Shown here one piece after another: positions 1-7,404 of a stretch of 33,366 nucleotides of DNA (positions within the stretch are counted from its first letter, which is position 1; each line of letters opens with the position of its first letter). The position numbers were made by a program, and so were the translations under genes. The notes beneath the pieces were generated by a model. The model did not search any database. It was not told the origin of the DNA and was given only the letters and a program-made list of their open reading frames with translations. Source of the DNA: Lachnospiraceae bacterium UBA3632 (GTDB taxonomy: Bacteria; Bacillota; Clostridia; Lachnospirales; Lachnospiraceae); contig DFKZ01000080.1 in the NCBI GenBank assembly GCA_002373975.1, forward strand, positions 23,588 to 56,953, written 5' to 3'.

Positions 1-120
1 CCACACATCACCGGATGATTCTTCTTCTCATGAACAATCTCCAATTGTGTAATTGTCTACGTTATAGTCTTTCCGAACACGGCTCCCACTTAAAATCTAC
101 GTTTTCAACTGCATTTTAAA

Positions 121-141
121 TGGTCTAAACTTGGTCTAAAT
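121..141. repeat. Tandem arm-type repeat pair P1
   Basis: Two copies of TGGTCTAAA at 121-129 and 132-140, period 11, lie 83 bases left of the first att core. The same layout recurs at 25023, 27522 and 28682 with different repeat sequences. I infer an integrase arm-binding pair belonging to an element that lies mostly left of the window. Confidence 0.5.
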
Positions 142-202
142 CGACCTTTCCACGTTCCTTAAAGTACCGAGATTACTGACTTTTCAAAGGTTTTGACGGA
201 TA

Positions 203-233
203 TTGCCCCAGCAGACGAACAGTATTTTTATCA
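203..233 (-). repeat. att core copy 1 (putative left end of the 24.9 kb element)
   Basis: A 31-base sequence containing GCCCCAGCAGACGAACAG recurs identically at 28761-28791 and with two differences at 25103-25133. On the minus strand it reads MIKILFVCWGNI from an ATG preceded by AAGGAA. This resembles the start of low-molecular-weight protein tyrosine phosphatases (I/VLFVCxGNICRSP). The reading frame then diverges and stops. The integrase 3' end lies 165 bases away, as usual for an attachment site. Role as att core is inferred. Confidence 0.7.
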
Positions 234-353
234 TTTCCTTAAATTCCTTGATTTTCCAGTATTTTCAAGGGTTACAGACATTTTCCCTTATGGTATAAAA
301 CAGGTATATTTTCTCAAATCTTCTCATTTTTTCGCATATTTTCTTCTGCAAAA

Positions 354-390
354 GTGGTAAATTGAGTGGTAAATTCAAAATTTGTACCAC
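354..390. repeat. Tandem arm-type repeat pair P2 with inverted copy
   Basis: GTGGTAAATT occurs at 354-363 and 366-375 (period 12), followed by the inverted form TTTGTACCAC at 381-390, just before the integrase stop codon. The same unit GTGGTAAA occurs as a pair at 25023-25041, at the opposite end of the proposed element. Matching repeats at both ends are what arm sites for one integrase would look like. Confidence 0.6.
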
Positions 391-397
391 TCCGGAT

Positions 398-1612
398 TTA
401 TGCGGTTTCTGAGGTGATTTTTGAGATTTTTACCATCTCCGCCTGTGCGTCATCAATCCCGACATGGGTGTATGTATTAAGCGTTACGGATATATCCGCG
501 TGACCCATGATGTACTGCAATGTCTTGGGGTTCATGCCCGCTTTGGCCATATTTGAGCAGAATGTATGCCTGCAAACATGTGGCGTGATCGCAGGAAGCT
601 GTACCCTGTAGATACCGTTGTACTTTTCAACCGCATGCTGAAAATACTTTTCCCAGTGAAGTGCAACCATAGGCTTATCATTCTTATCGAGAAAAAGAAA
701 ACCCGTAATACCATCCACCATAAATTCGATCTTGGGCTTTTTTCTGCTTTTGATGATCCGTCTGAAGCATTCCGCCACTTCTTCCGTCATCGGAACAAAA
801 CGTTTCCCGCTCTCCGTCTTAGGCTTCTCTATGATGTATTGCATCCCACTCGTTCTCTGCAGCTGGTGATCTACATTGATCCTCATGGAATCAAAATCTA
901 TATCAGCTCCCGTAAGACCGCAGAACTCCGAGATCCTGAGACCGGTATTGAACAAGATGTAGAATGCATCATAATACCTGCTAAAATGTCTGTCTTCCCT
1001 TATGAACTTTAAAAACTCTCTTTCCTGCTTCCTTGTAACAGCTTCGCGCTTTACACTGTCGTTTACGACTACGGAAGCCAATTCAAAACCAAACGGATTC
1101 TTACGTATGAGGTCATCAGCTTCAGCCATTTCAAAAGCCTGTCTCAGCACTCCTCTTATCGTATGGATCGTACTGTAACCTTTTTTATCAATCTGCTGAA
1201 GTTTTATCAGCCATGCCTTTGCATCAGAAACCTTGATACGGTCAATGCGTTCCTTACCGAAAGCTTCTTTCTTCAAGAGATTGATCACTGTCTTGTACCC
1301 TGCTGCCGTACTGTGTCTTACTCCTACCCTTAAAGAAATATACTTTTCGCATAAAGAAAGGACCGTGTAGTCTCCACCCTTAGGCACTATCTCGTCGGCA
1401 AGATCCTGTCTTATCTTTTTCTCTTTTTCCCTGAGCGAAAGATCTTTTCTCTTTCCCTTGGGCAGTGGATCGTTCTGATCAAGCCTCCAGCTGTACACAT
1501 CGTGCTCTTCACCGTTTCTGTCAGTATATTTAAAACGGTATCTTCCGTCCGGTCTTTGACTCTCTCCCATGTTAAGAATACGATTCTTACTGTCTCTTCT
1601 TTTCTCACTCAT
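398..1612 (-). CDS. int: Tyrosine recombinase / integrase, Tn916 type
   Basis: This 404-residue site-specific recombinase would integrate and excise the element. The N-terminal ~75 residues resemble the arm-binding domain of Tn916-type integrases (DGRYRFKYTDRNG). Residues ~85-170 form the SAM-like core-binding domain and ~190-400 the catalytic domain. The catalytic set is visible: R226 (TGLRISE), K265, H345 and R348 (HVCRHTF), H371 (GHADIS) and the nucleophile Y381 (LNTYTHV). It is full length and looks functional. Its 3' end faces the att core at 203, and the excisionase gene is 98 bases upstream on the same strand. The conserved active site makes the class certain; the exact target is inferred from the repeats. 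Confidence 0.95.
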   Translation of the reverse strand: MSEKRRDSKNRILNMGESQRPDGRYRFKYTDRNGEEHDVYSWRLDQNDPLPKGKRKDLSLREKEKKIRQDLADEIVPKGGDYTVLSLCEKYISLRVGVRHSTAAGYKTVINLLKKEAFGKERIDRIKVSDAKAWLIKLQQIDKKGYSTIHTIRGVLRQAFEMAEADDLIRKNPFGFELASVVVNDSVKREAVTRKQEREFLKFIREDRHFSRYYDAFYILFNTGLRISEFCGLTGADIDFDSMRINVDHQLQRTSGMQYIIEKPKTESGKRFVPMTEEVAECFRRIIKSRKKPKIEFMVDGITGFLFLDKNDKPMVALHWEKYFQHAVEKYNGIYRVQLPAITPHVCRHTFCSNMAKAGMNPKTLQYIMGHADISVTLNTYTHVGIDDAQAEMVKISKITSETA

Positions 1613-1710
1613 GTTTATCCTCCTTCCAAAAAAGGAAGAGAGCCGGATTCATGGATTTATTCTACCATAAAGCCGACTCTGCTTCTACACATAATTCGTT
1701 CCGGTATTCC

Positions 1711-1941
1711 TTACAAAGTGGTGGCTTTTTCAAGGAATTTCTCAAACAGCGGCCGTTTTATCAGCACCCTGTTTCCATTTAGGATAGCAAAATCCGAATC
1801 AGGATATCTCTCCACCAGATCCCGAAGTTTTGATTCCCCGATATGGTAGTATTCAGCTGCCTCTGTTATGGTAAGCGTAAACCTTTTCCATACCGGAGTA
1901 CTTTCCGTAATGACGGATCTTCTTGCACTGTGATCAGCCAT
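1711..1941 (-). CDS. xis: Excisionase, Tn916 Xis type
   Basis: This 76-residue protein is a small winged-helix DNA-binding factor expected to bend DNA and direct the integrase toward excision. The sequence LTITEAAEYYHIGESKLRDLV is typical of the helix-turn-helix of Tn916-type Xis, followed by a basic wing (NGNRVLIKRPLFEKFL). I chose the ATG at 1941 because AGGAGGG lies 8 bases upstream; an upstream in-frame start at 1989 has no such site. It precedes int on the same strand, separated by a 98-base gap holding an imperfect inverted repeat (AGAGCCGG/CCGACTCT). Confidence 0.88.
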   Translation of the reverse strand: MADHSARRSVITESTPVWKRFTLTITEAAEYYHIGESKLRDLVERYPDSDFAILNGNRVLIKRPLFEKFLEKATTL

Positions 1942-2038
1942 GTTCAATCCCTCCTTTCCTTGTTCTTCATAAGTAATGTGGGACGACATGCCTGCTAATC
2001 CGTGACAAAGAAATATTTTTTTTCAAAAAATAATTTAA

Positions 2039-2088
2039 TCGGGGCCGATTATTTTTCAGTTCAAAAAGTAGCGAATAATCGACCCCGA
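2039..2088. repeat. Inverted repeat pair 1 of TCGGGGnCGATTATT
   Basis: TCGGGGCCGATTATT at 2039-2053 faces AATAATCGACCCCGA at 2074-2088. The arms match at 14 of 15 positions with a 20-base loop. It is one of two such pairs upstream of xis. Likely a regulator or Xis/Int binding site; inferred. Confidence 0.6.
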
Positions 2089-2118
2089 ACAAAGCTAAAG
2101 GCCACATAAATACTGAAT

Positions 2119-2134
2119 TTATCGACCCCGATAA
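2119..2134. repeat. Central palindromic TCGACCCCGA element
   Basis: TTATCGACCCCGATAA contains a 6-base inverted repeat (TTATCG/CGATAA) around ACCC. It shares the TCGACCCCGA core with the neighbouring inverted repeat pairs and lies between them. Confidence 0.5.
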
Positions 2135-2184
2135 TTTTTGGAAAAGCCCATTTTCACAAGTGCATTTTTATATTTAAGAAAATA

Positions 2185-2238
2185 TCGGGGCCGAACAACC
2201 TTCAAACCCTTGAAAAAATGGAATTGTTCGCCCCCGAC
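2185..2238. repeat. Inverted repeat pair 2 of TCGGGGnCGAACAA
   Basis: TCGGGGCCGAACAA at 2185-2198 faces TTGTTCGCCCCCGA at 2225-2238, with 13 of 14 positions matching and a 26-base loop. The shared TCGGGG-N-CGA core ties it to the first pair, while the flanks differ (AACAA instead of TTATT). Confidence 0.6.
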
Positions 2239-2461
2239 AAAAAATAAGCAAAACAGCAAAAAAAGGATAACAGGATACGCCGAAAGTTGCAGGGCAATTT
2301 TCCGCATTAACCGTGCGCTTATGGCGTCCGGAAAAGGGCTCAGCCCTATAACCTCAATGGTTGCAGCTTCTCTGCGAAAAGCAAAATGAGCTTTTACACC
2401 CCTGTAAATCCGGTTCAAAAATTAAATGGTTTTTAACCCCTAAATATGAAAAGCACAAAAA

Positions 2462-2492
2462 AAATGCGGCGTCACTTAGACGTCACATTTTT
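2462..2492 (-). terminator. Probable intrinsic terminator
   Basis: AATGCGGCGTC and GACGTCACATT can form a stem around ACTTA with one mismatch and one wobble. A-rich sequence lies on one side and TTTTT on the other, so it could act in both directions. It lies 50 bases beyond the stop of the truncated hydrolase read from the right. Confidence 0.5.
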
Positions 2493-2541
2493 AGGCAATC
2501 TATGAAATTTTACCGTTTCGGCGTCAAAATGACTACTTTTT

Positions 2542-2927
2542 TCATTTCACACACCAGTTCAGGATCTCATCTATAACAAGTTTCCCATTTCCTACATTAC
2601 AATGATTTTGCGCATCTTCCTTATCTGTAAAAAGTCTGAAAGTAAGACTTCTCACATTCTTAAGCATATTGATTTCCCTGCCGACATGCTTATAATCGAT
2701 AAAATGATCCTTGTTTGCACCGACTATCATCATATCCTGCTTAATCTTATCTGCAACAGGTTCCAAATCATAAAGCTTCAGTTTCCTTGCATATTCGTAT
2801 ACATCTTCCAGTCTTCCTCCGTCCCGGTTTATGACACGGTTTAACTGATAATTAAAATTTGGATTATCGTTCAGTTCATAAACGCCCTTCTTTAATTCAA
2901 TTCCTGTGCGATATCATATTTCTTCAT
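2542..2927 (-). pseudogene. Alpha/beta hydrolase remnant with internal deletion and frameshift
   Basis: This is a broken copy of the hydrolase at 6138-7316. The start reads MKKYDIAQELN and matches the intact MKKHDITQSIK, then one base is missing before the KKGVYELN segment, shifting the frame. After the NRVIN-DGGRLED segment the sequence jumps directly to the YEYA-KLKL segment near the C terminus, so about 270 residues are gone. The last 74 residues (from EPVADKIKQD to the stop) are nearly identical to the intact gene and include the likely catalytic histidine in AQNHCNVGNG. The lost middle contained the nucleophile, so no activity is expected. Confidence 0.85.
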
Positions 2928-2961
2928 AGAACGCTCCATCATTTGAACAACTTAAGTTACA

Positions 2962-3597
2962 TCAATGACCTTTCTTTTTATATCCACAATCACAGTACGG
3001 ACCGCCGGATGCAAGTGTGTATTCTCTTACAAAACTTGATGTTCCGCCAAGTTCGCTCATGGTGTAGTCCAGATGACACATTGCCGGGACAAGATCATAT
3101 AGGCCATATTCTCTCATAAGGGTGCAGATTCCACACTTGTAAAACCTCGCCTCATATCCGCTTCCATCTTCATATGGAAGATAGTCCATATTCCAGGAAT
3201 ACGGATTCCGATCAGCCGCTTTCAGCGCAGCAGTCATCTGCATTTTTGCGATATCCTTATCTGTGAACTTTTTCTTTCCACCCATACGGCAAAAGGCCTT
3301 TGTCGCAAAATTCGTCATGGCATCCTCATAGTATGCTGTTGCTTCTTCGACCGTTGGCTTAGTATCCATACTTAAACATACAGAAATCAGGATTGCGCAG
3401 TTAACGATATTAGTCTTAAATATGTCATCCTTTTCAAATTCAGGGAGTCTGCCAATGATCTCTCTGTATTTCGTCTTTGCCTTTGCCATGATCTGCTTAG
3501 CTTCATCCTGACTTTTCTTAAGGTCATTCGCAAGTGCACTTTGAAAAGATCTTCTATATATGAACCACATGCCGGCAGGCATTCCGTTATACTTCAT
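2962..3597 (-). CDS. ATC hydrolase family protein (copy 1)
   Basis: This 211-residue protein resembles the L-2-amino-thiazoline-4-carboxylic acid hydrolase family. Named members open the thiazoline ring on the way to cysteine, but most family members are uncharacterised. Family-like features are the C-terminal half with CGICTLMREYGL, then CHLDYTMSEL and a terminal CDCGYKKK cysteine cluster. I placed the start at ATG 3597; a GTG at 3615 is also possible and would add six residues. It has its own promoter (3659-3687). The neighbours are the ECF ATPase gene upstream and the hydrolase remnant downstream. A second, more distant family member is at 19139. Substrate here is unknown. Confidence 0.72.
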   Translation of the reverse strand: MKYNGMPAGMWFIYRRSFQSALANDLKKSQDEAKQIMAKAKTKYREIIGRLPEFEKDDIFKTNIVNCAILISVCLSMDTKPTVEEATAYYEDAMTNFATKAFCRMGGKKKFTDKDIAKMQMTAALKAADRNPYSWNMDYLPYEDGSGYEARFYKCGICTLMREYGLYDLVPAMCHLDYTMSELGGTSSFVREYTLASGGPYCDCGYKKKGH

Positions 3598-3633
3598 CTC
3601 TCCGAATTCTCCCACTTCAATTATCTATTAATT

Positions 3634-3687
3634 GGTTAGACGGCGCTAACCGCCAATAATTATAAATACTTAGGTGCCATTTATCAA
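3634..3687 (-). promoter_or_regulatory. Promoter with operator-like palindrome before ATC hydrolase copy 1
   Basis: On the minus strand TTGATA (3682-3687) and TATAAT (3659-3664) are separated by 17 bases, a near-consensus sigma-A promoter. Just downstream of the -10, GGTTAG-N6-CTAACC (3634-3651) would overlap the transcription start. The same GGTTAG-N6-CTAAC arrangement is the spacer of the ABC operon promoter at 24174, which suggests a shared regulator. Confidence 0.6.
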
Positions 3688-3699
3688 GTTTTTTGACGT

Positions 3700-5103
3700 T
3701 CAAATCTTTCTCAATTTCTGAACCCTGTCACAGATTAAACTAAGAAACTCTTTGTCATGTGTCACGATAATGATTGCTTTACCATTAGCCGAAAGTTTCC
3801 TCAGCGTATCTTTCACCGCTAACATGCTTTTGTAATCCAGCCCCGAAGTTGGTTCATCCAACAAAAGAATTTCTTTATCTGATGCTTTACATACTGCAAG
3901 AGCAAGTCTCTGCTTTTGCCCTCCCGACAGACTCTGTGGATGCCTCTCGTTTAGTCCTGAAAGCATCGCCTCGTTCAGCAGCGATGCAGCCTCTTCGCTG
4001 TTAACCAACGGATTACCGAGCATACATTCATTCTCGCAGGAATCTGCAAACAGTTGATAATTTACATCCTGCATCACCATTCCAAATCTTTTTCTTCGAG
4101 ATTTCCTTGTGCTTTTCTTCCCATCCAGAATAACGGCTCCCTTTTGTTTTTTTGACAGGCCTGCAAGCGCTCGCAATAATGTTGTCTTTCCTGCACCGTT
4201 TACCCCGGTAATACCCAATATTTCCCCTTCTCTTACATAAAGATTCAGATTTTCCTGCACGATGTGTTTTTTGTACGCCAATGTAAGGTCATTTACTTCC
4301 AACAGTTTTCGCTTTTCATAATTATCCGGATGTAAATCCGGTTTTAATCCTTTTTCGCTTTCAAAGCTGAGTTCTCGAAGCCCAAGACTCTTTCTCTCTT
4401 CTTCCGACATTCCAAAAAACAGTTCGGCATCCATGTCCTTCTCAATTCTGCCCTCTTTCATATAGATTACTCTGTCTGAAAGACCTTTAAGCCAGGACAA
4501 TCTGTGTTCTGCAATAAGAACCGTTTTCCCTAATGCCTTCATCTTCTCAAGAATACCCCGGATCTTCAAAATAGCGTCGGGATCCAGATTCGCCGTAGGT
4601 TCATCGAGGGCCACTACAGGTGTTCCTGCAATATAGCCGCCCGCTATCGCAACCTGCTGCTTTTCTCCTCCGGACAATTCAAACATGCTGCGTCCCGCAA
4701 GCCTCTCAAGTTTTAAATCCTTCATTGCCAGATTAAGTCTTTCCTCTATTACTCCGATGTCCACCCCTCTGTTTTCAAGTGTATATACAATTTCGCTCTC
4801 AACGTCGGTATTAAAAAACTGGGATTTCGGATTTTGAAAAACACTGGCTACAACATCAGAAAGCTTATACATTTCCGACTCGGAAACATCTATCCCATTC
4901 ACATACACTTTTCCCGATGAACTTCCTTTCATCAAATGCGAAGCAATACCGTTGACGCTTCTGATAATCGTAGTCTTCCCACACCCTGATTCCCCACACA
5001 AAAGAACAAATTCACCCTGTTTTATCTCGAGGTCGATACCATGAATACCCTGCTCTTTTTCGTTACATTCATAAGCGAAATTATAATTATCAAATCGTAT
5101 CAC
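3700..5103 (-). CDS. ECF transporter ATPase, fused double-domain EcfA
   Basis: This 467-residue cytoplasmic ATPase powers an energy-coupling-factor importer. Two ABC domains are fused in one chain. Domain 1 shows Walker A GESGCGKTT, Q-loop FQNPKSQFF, signature LSGGEKQQ and Walker B ALDEPTANLD. Domain 2 shows GVNGAGKTT, VMQDVNYQLF, LSGGQKQR and LLDEPTSGLD. All catalytic motifs look intact. I chose GTG 5103 because GAGGTGAT lies just upstream; a GTG at 5112 falls inside that site. The ecfT stop lies about 10 bases upstream, so translation is probably coupled. The gene for the substrate-binding S component next to ecfT is truncated, so the module may be orphaned or may use an S component encoded elsewhere. 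Confidence 0.9.
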   Translation of the reverse strand: MIRFDNYNFAYECNEKEQGIHGIDLEIKQGEFVLLCGESGCGKTTIIRSVNGIASHLMKGSSSGKVYVNGIDVSESEMYKLSDVVASVFQNPKSQFFNTDVESEIVYTLENRGVDIGVIEERLNLAMKDLKLERLAGRSMFELSGGEKQQVAIAGGYIAGTPVVALDEPTANLDPDAILKIRGILEKMKALGKTVLIAEHRLSWLKGLSDRVIYMKEGRIEKDMDAELFFGMSEEERKSLGLRELSFESEKGLKPDLHPDNYEKRKLLEVNDLTLAYKKHIVQENLNLYVREGEILGITGVNGAGKTTLLRALAGLSKKQKGAVILDGKKSTRKSRRKRFGMVMQDVNYQLFADSCENECMLGNPLVNSEEAASLLNEAMLSGLNERHPQSLSGGQKQRLALAVCKASDKEILLLDEPTSGLDYKSMLAVKDTLRKLSANGKAIIIVTHDKEFLSLICDRVQKLRKI

Positions 5104-5113
5104 AGTAATCACC

Positions 5114-5800
5114 TCACATATGCATGATAAAACAATACACCGTGATCATGACCGCCATAACGATCACGATGTAATCTTTTACACCCATGGGCTTATAGTT
5201 CCTGCAGGTCGGCTTACATGGATTCTCTATACCTCTTGTAACAGCAGCCGTTGATAGTTCGTCTGCGCTATGAAGTGACGATACAAACAAAGGAACCAGA
5301 TAACACTCCAATTTCTTCACCAACCGTAAAAACGGATTTTTTATCCCTCTTGTGACACTACGCATCCTCATCGCGTCCCGTATATGAAGCCATTCTTCTT
5401 TAAGCGTCGGTATGTACCTGATTGCAACAGCCACAGGTACCGTCACTTTTCTTGAAACACCCATACGTGTAAAACTTGCCGTCATCTCACTTACTCTCGT
5501 ATTTTTATACAAAAGCACAATACACATTACTACCGGGAAAAAGCTTCTTATATTGACCACAAACATGGAGAGTATCATTTCGACAGTTTCAGGCATGACA
5601 GGAAATAATACAAACTGAACACCGCAAAAAAGAGCATACGTCAGAAGGATACCCGGCATGAAGCTCCCTTTTTTCGAGAACACTTGTAACACGGTCAGCC
5701 CCGCCATTATAAGCAGCTCTACATATATGTTTGAGTTCATTGTCGCCCATGTTGCCGAAAGAAGTGTCAGAAGAATGTAAGTACGAACATCCAGCTTCAT
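5114..5800 (-). CDS. ECF transporter transmembrane component EcfT
   Basis: This 228-residue membrane protein couples the EcfA ATPases to the S component. It has about five hydrophobic helices, two near the N terminus (YILLTLLSATWA, IYVELLIMAGLTVLQV) and one at the very C terminus (YIVIVMAVMITVYCFIM). The two coupling-helix motifs of the family are visible as AMRMRSVTRG and AAVTRGIE, each with the A/S-x-RG pattern that contacts the ATPases. The ATG at 5800 lies 1 base after the stop of the S-component remnant, so the original gene order S-T-A is preserved. The family assignment is secure; the substrate cannot be inferred. Confidence 0.88.
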   Translation of the reverse strand: MKLDVRTYILLTLLSATWATMNSNIYVELLIMAGLTVLQVFSKKGSFMPGILLTYALFCGVQFVLFPVMPETVEMILSMFVVNIRSFFPVVMCIVLLYKNTRVSEMTASFTRMGVSRKVTVPVAVAIRYIPTLKEEWLHIRDAMRMRSVTRGIKNPFLRLVKKLECYLVPLFVSSLHSADELSTAAVTRGIENPCKPTCRNYKPMGVKDYIVIVMAVMITVYCFIMHM

Positions 5801-5801
5801 A

Positions 5802-5930
5802 TCATACGATACCTGCCTTTATAAGATGTTTTTTCATAATTATCTGTCCAAGGCAGATTCCCAGAAAAGTTGTAAAAGCTGTTGCAATAATAACCACCGC
5901 CCACAAAGGCTTTATGTAATACATATACAT
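5802..5930 (-). pseudogene. C-terminal remnant of an ECF S component (MptD-like)
   Basis: On the minus strand, in a different frame from the ABC remnant upstream, this segment reads a hydrophobic helix (PLWAVVIIATAFTTFLGICL) followed by GQIIMKKHLIKAGIV and a stop. Such an ending (LG-LLKKHFxKAGI) is typical of the MptD-type S components that normally precede ecfT. Only about 43 residues remain, so the substrate-binding membrane core is lost. The junction with the ABC remnant falls near 5931. Confidence 0.7.
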
Positions 5931-6140
5931 CCTGAAAAACCATGCTTATATTCTCAAGAAGCTTTTCAGACGACATTTCCTTTACAGGTACACCCCTGAA
6001 CAAAACATCTCCCGAATCCGTATCCCAAAACCTGGCAATCAGCCTTGTGATAGTGGATTTTCCCGATCCGGATGGGCCAACCAGTGCAGTTACACTCTTT
6101 TCCGGGAATTCCAGGTTTATATGATGCAAGGGTGATTTCA
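5931..6140 (-). pseudogene. ABC exporter nucleotide-binding domain fragment
   Basis: About 70 residues of an ABC half-transporter ATPase domain survive: Walker A GPSGSGKST, the ARFWDTDSGDVLF segment and the Q-loop VFQDVYV. The transmembrane domain before it and the signature/Walker B part after it are missing. It resembles the corresponding part of the intact transporter at 20612-22345 (ARFWDIGSG, IVFQDV) without being identical. The left neighbour is the S-component remnant, so one deletion joined an exporter gene to the end of an S-component gene. Confidence 0.8.
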
Positions 6141-7316
6141 ACTTTTATTCTCTATCCAGATCAATATCTCATCTATTACCAGTTTACCGTTTCCTACATT
6201 ACAGTGGTTCTGCGCATCCTCTTTATCGGTAAAGAGACGAAAAGTGAGACTTCTCACATTCTTAAGCATATTGATCTCACGCCCGATAAGCCTGTAATCG
6301 ATAAAGTGATCCTTATTTGCCCCCACGATCAGCATATCCTGAGTGATACTATCGGCAACAGGTTCCAGATTGTATAGTTTCAGTTTCTTTGCATATTCAT
6401 ATGCATCCTTTGCTTCATAGGCATACATTCCATGCTTTAAGCCCCAATCAATCAGCGGATCCTTCTTTGCTTTTATATTGAAAACAAAACTGAGCAGTGG
6501 CCTTGCATGAAGCTTCATCAAAATACGGAATGCTCTTTTTGCTCCTTCAGGCAGAACTCCGATGATGACATCCTGAAAGCATGGAAAAACGCTCCATGCC
6601 ACAACCTTTGTAATCCGATCATCAAATGCTGCCGCTCTGGGTGCAAGGTATCCTCCGAGCGAAATTCCTATAATAGTAACATCTTTAAGATCAAAGTAAT
6701 CAAGGACAGCCTTTACCGGCCTCTCCCACTCGTGTGTAAAATGGATGCCCTGAATTCTCATCACGCCGCCCTGCCCCGGCCCCTCAAACATATATACCTC
6801 GAAGCCCTGCTCTCTCATATATAATACAGTAAAGAGAAACTCTTCAAAGTAGCTGTCGTTTCCACCGTGGATTAGGATCGTGCCCTTGCTTTCTCCTTCA
6901 GGGACAACATGCATAACCGGCAGTTTTCCGTTTTCATAAGGAACTTCTGCTTTTTCTATGATTGGATCAACGCCCTCGAAATAATTCGCATAATACTGAT
7001 AAAAAAGCTCCGTCGCCTTTACGTAATACTTCTTCTTGTCCGGATCGCCATCATACATAAAGAACTCGCTCATCCGATAGTACGCAATGGCATTCTCAGT
7101 TCTGTCCTCAGCCATTGCTTTATCTCCAAGAGCGATCAGTTCTCTTTTCCAGTCTGCGCTGTTATGAATCTTCCCGGCTATCACCTCGATATCTTCCAGC
7201 CGTCCGCCATCCCAGTTGATGACGCGGTTTAGCTGGTAATTGAAATTGGGGTTATCGTTCAGTTCATAAACGCCCTTCTTTAATTTGATACTTTGTGTGA
7301 TATCATGTTTCTTCAT
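6138..7316 (-). CDS. Alpha/beta hydrolase (FrsA/DHPON-hydrolase-like)
   Basis: This 392-residue cytoplasmic serine hydrolase has an extra N-terminal helical region of ~120 residues followed by the alpha/beta fold (GTILIHGGNDSYFEEF, oxyanion-type HGG). The nucleophile is in GISLGGY, the acid probably in IVGANKDHF and the histidine in DAQNHCNVGNG. This arrangement recalls the FrsA / 2,6-dihydropseudooxynicotine hydrolase group, but the substrate is unknown. I chose ATG 7316 because AAGGAG lies 9 bases upstream; the upstream ATG at 7337 overlaps that site. It has its own promoter (7347-7374) after the AraC gene. A deleted copy of this gene is at 2542. Confidence 0.85.
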   Translation of the reverse strand: MKKHDITQSIKLKKGVYELNDNPNFNYQLNRVINWDGGRLEDIEVIAGKIHNSADWKRELIALGDKAMAEDRTENAIAYYRMSEFFMYDGDPDKKKYYVKATELFYQYYANYFEGVDPIIEKAEVPYENGKLPVMHVVPEGESKGTILIHGGNDSYFEEFLFTVLYMREQGFEVYMFEGPGQGGVMRIQGIHFTHEWERPVKAVLDYFDLKDVTIIGISLGGYLAPRAAAFDDRITKVVAWSVFPCFQDVIIGVLPEGAKRAFRILMKLHARPLLSFVFNIKAKKDPLIDWGLKHGMYAYEAKDAYEYAKKLKLYNLEPVADSITQDMLIVGANKDHFIDYRLIGREINMLKNVRSLTFRLFTDKEDAQNHCNVGNGKLVIDEILIWIENKS

Positions 7317-7346
7317 AAAAAAGCTCTCCTTCCGCATATGCTGTGC

Positions 7347-7374
7347 CTTATACCGGAAGTATAGCTTTTTTCAA
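7347..7374 (-). promoter_or_regulatory. Predicted sigma-A promoter for the hydrolase at 6138
   Basis: Minus strand TTGAAA (7369-7374) and TATAAG (7347-7352) are spaced by 16 bases. The gene start follows about 30 bases downstream. A small palindrome, ATTAG-ACG-CTAAT, lies upstream at 7390-7402 and could be a regulator site. Confidence 0.5.
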
Positions 7375-7404
7375 TAATGAGTACTTTCAATTAGACGCTA
7401 ATCT

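Larger units (their letters stand above)
1942..2541. other. 600-base gap upstream of xis with repeats and no convincing gene
   Basis: No open frame here has a ribosome binding site or recognisable protein. The left half holds five copies of a TCGGGGnCGA-like element (2039-2238). The right half (2240-2420) is more GC-rich and has local self-complementarity, for example GGGCTCAGCCCT. It could hold the xis-int control region, an origin, or a structured RNA; the sequence alone does not decide. Confidence 0.5.

Noticed and set aside
566..1012. 148-codon plus-strand frame opposite the integrase
   Set aside because: It lies entirely inside the integrase gene, whose catalytic residues prove the other strand is coding.
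2119..2418. 99-codon minus-strand frame in the gap upstream of xis
   Set aside because: It starts with TTG, lacks a ribosome site, overlaps the repeat array, and has no recognisable protein features.
5797..6141. A single 114-residue fusion protein of ABC fragment and tail
   Set aside because: After the Q-loop the frame is out of register with the S-component sequence, whose membrane helix appears only in another frame; it is a scar, not a designed fusion.
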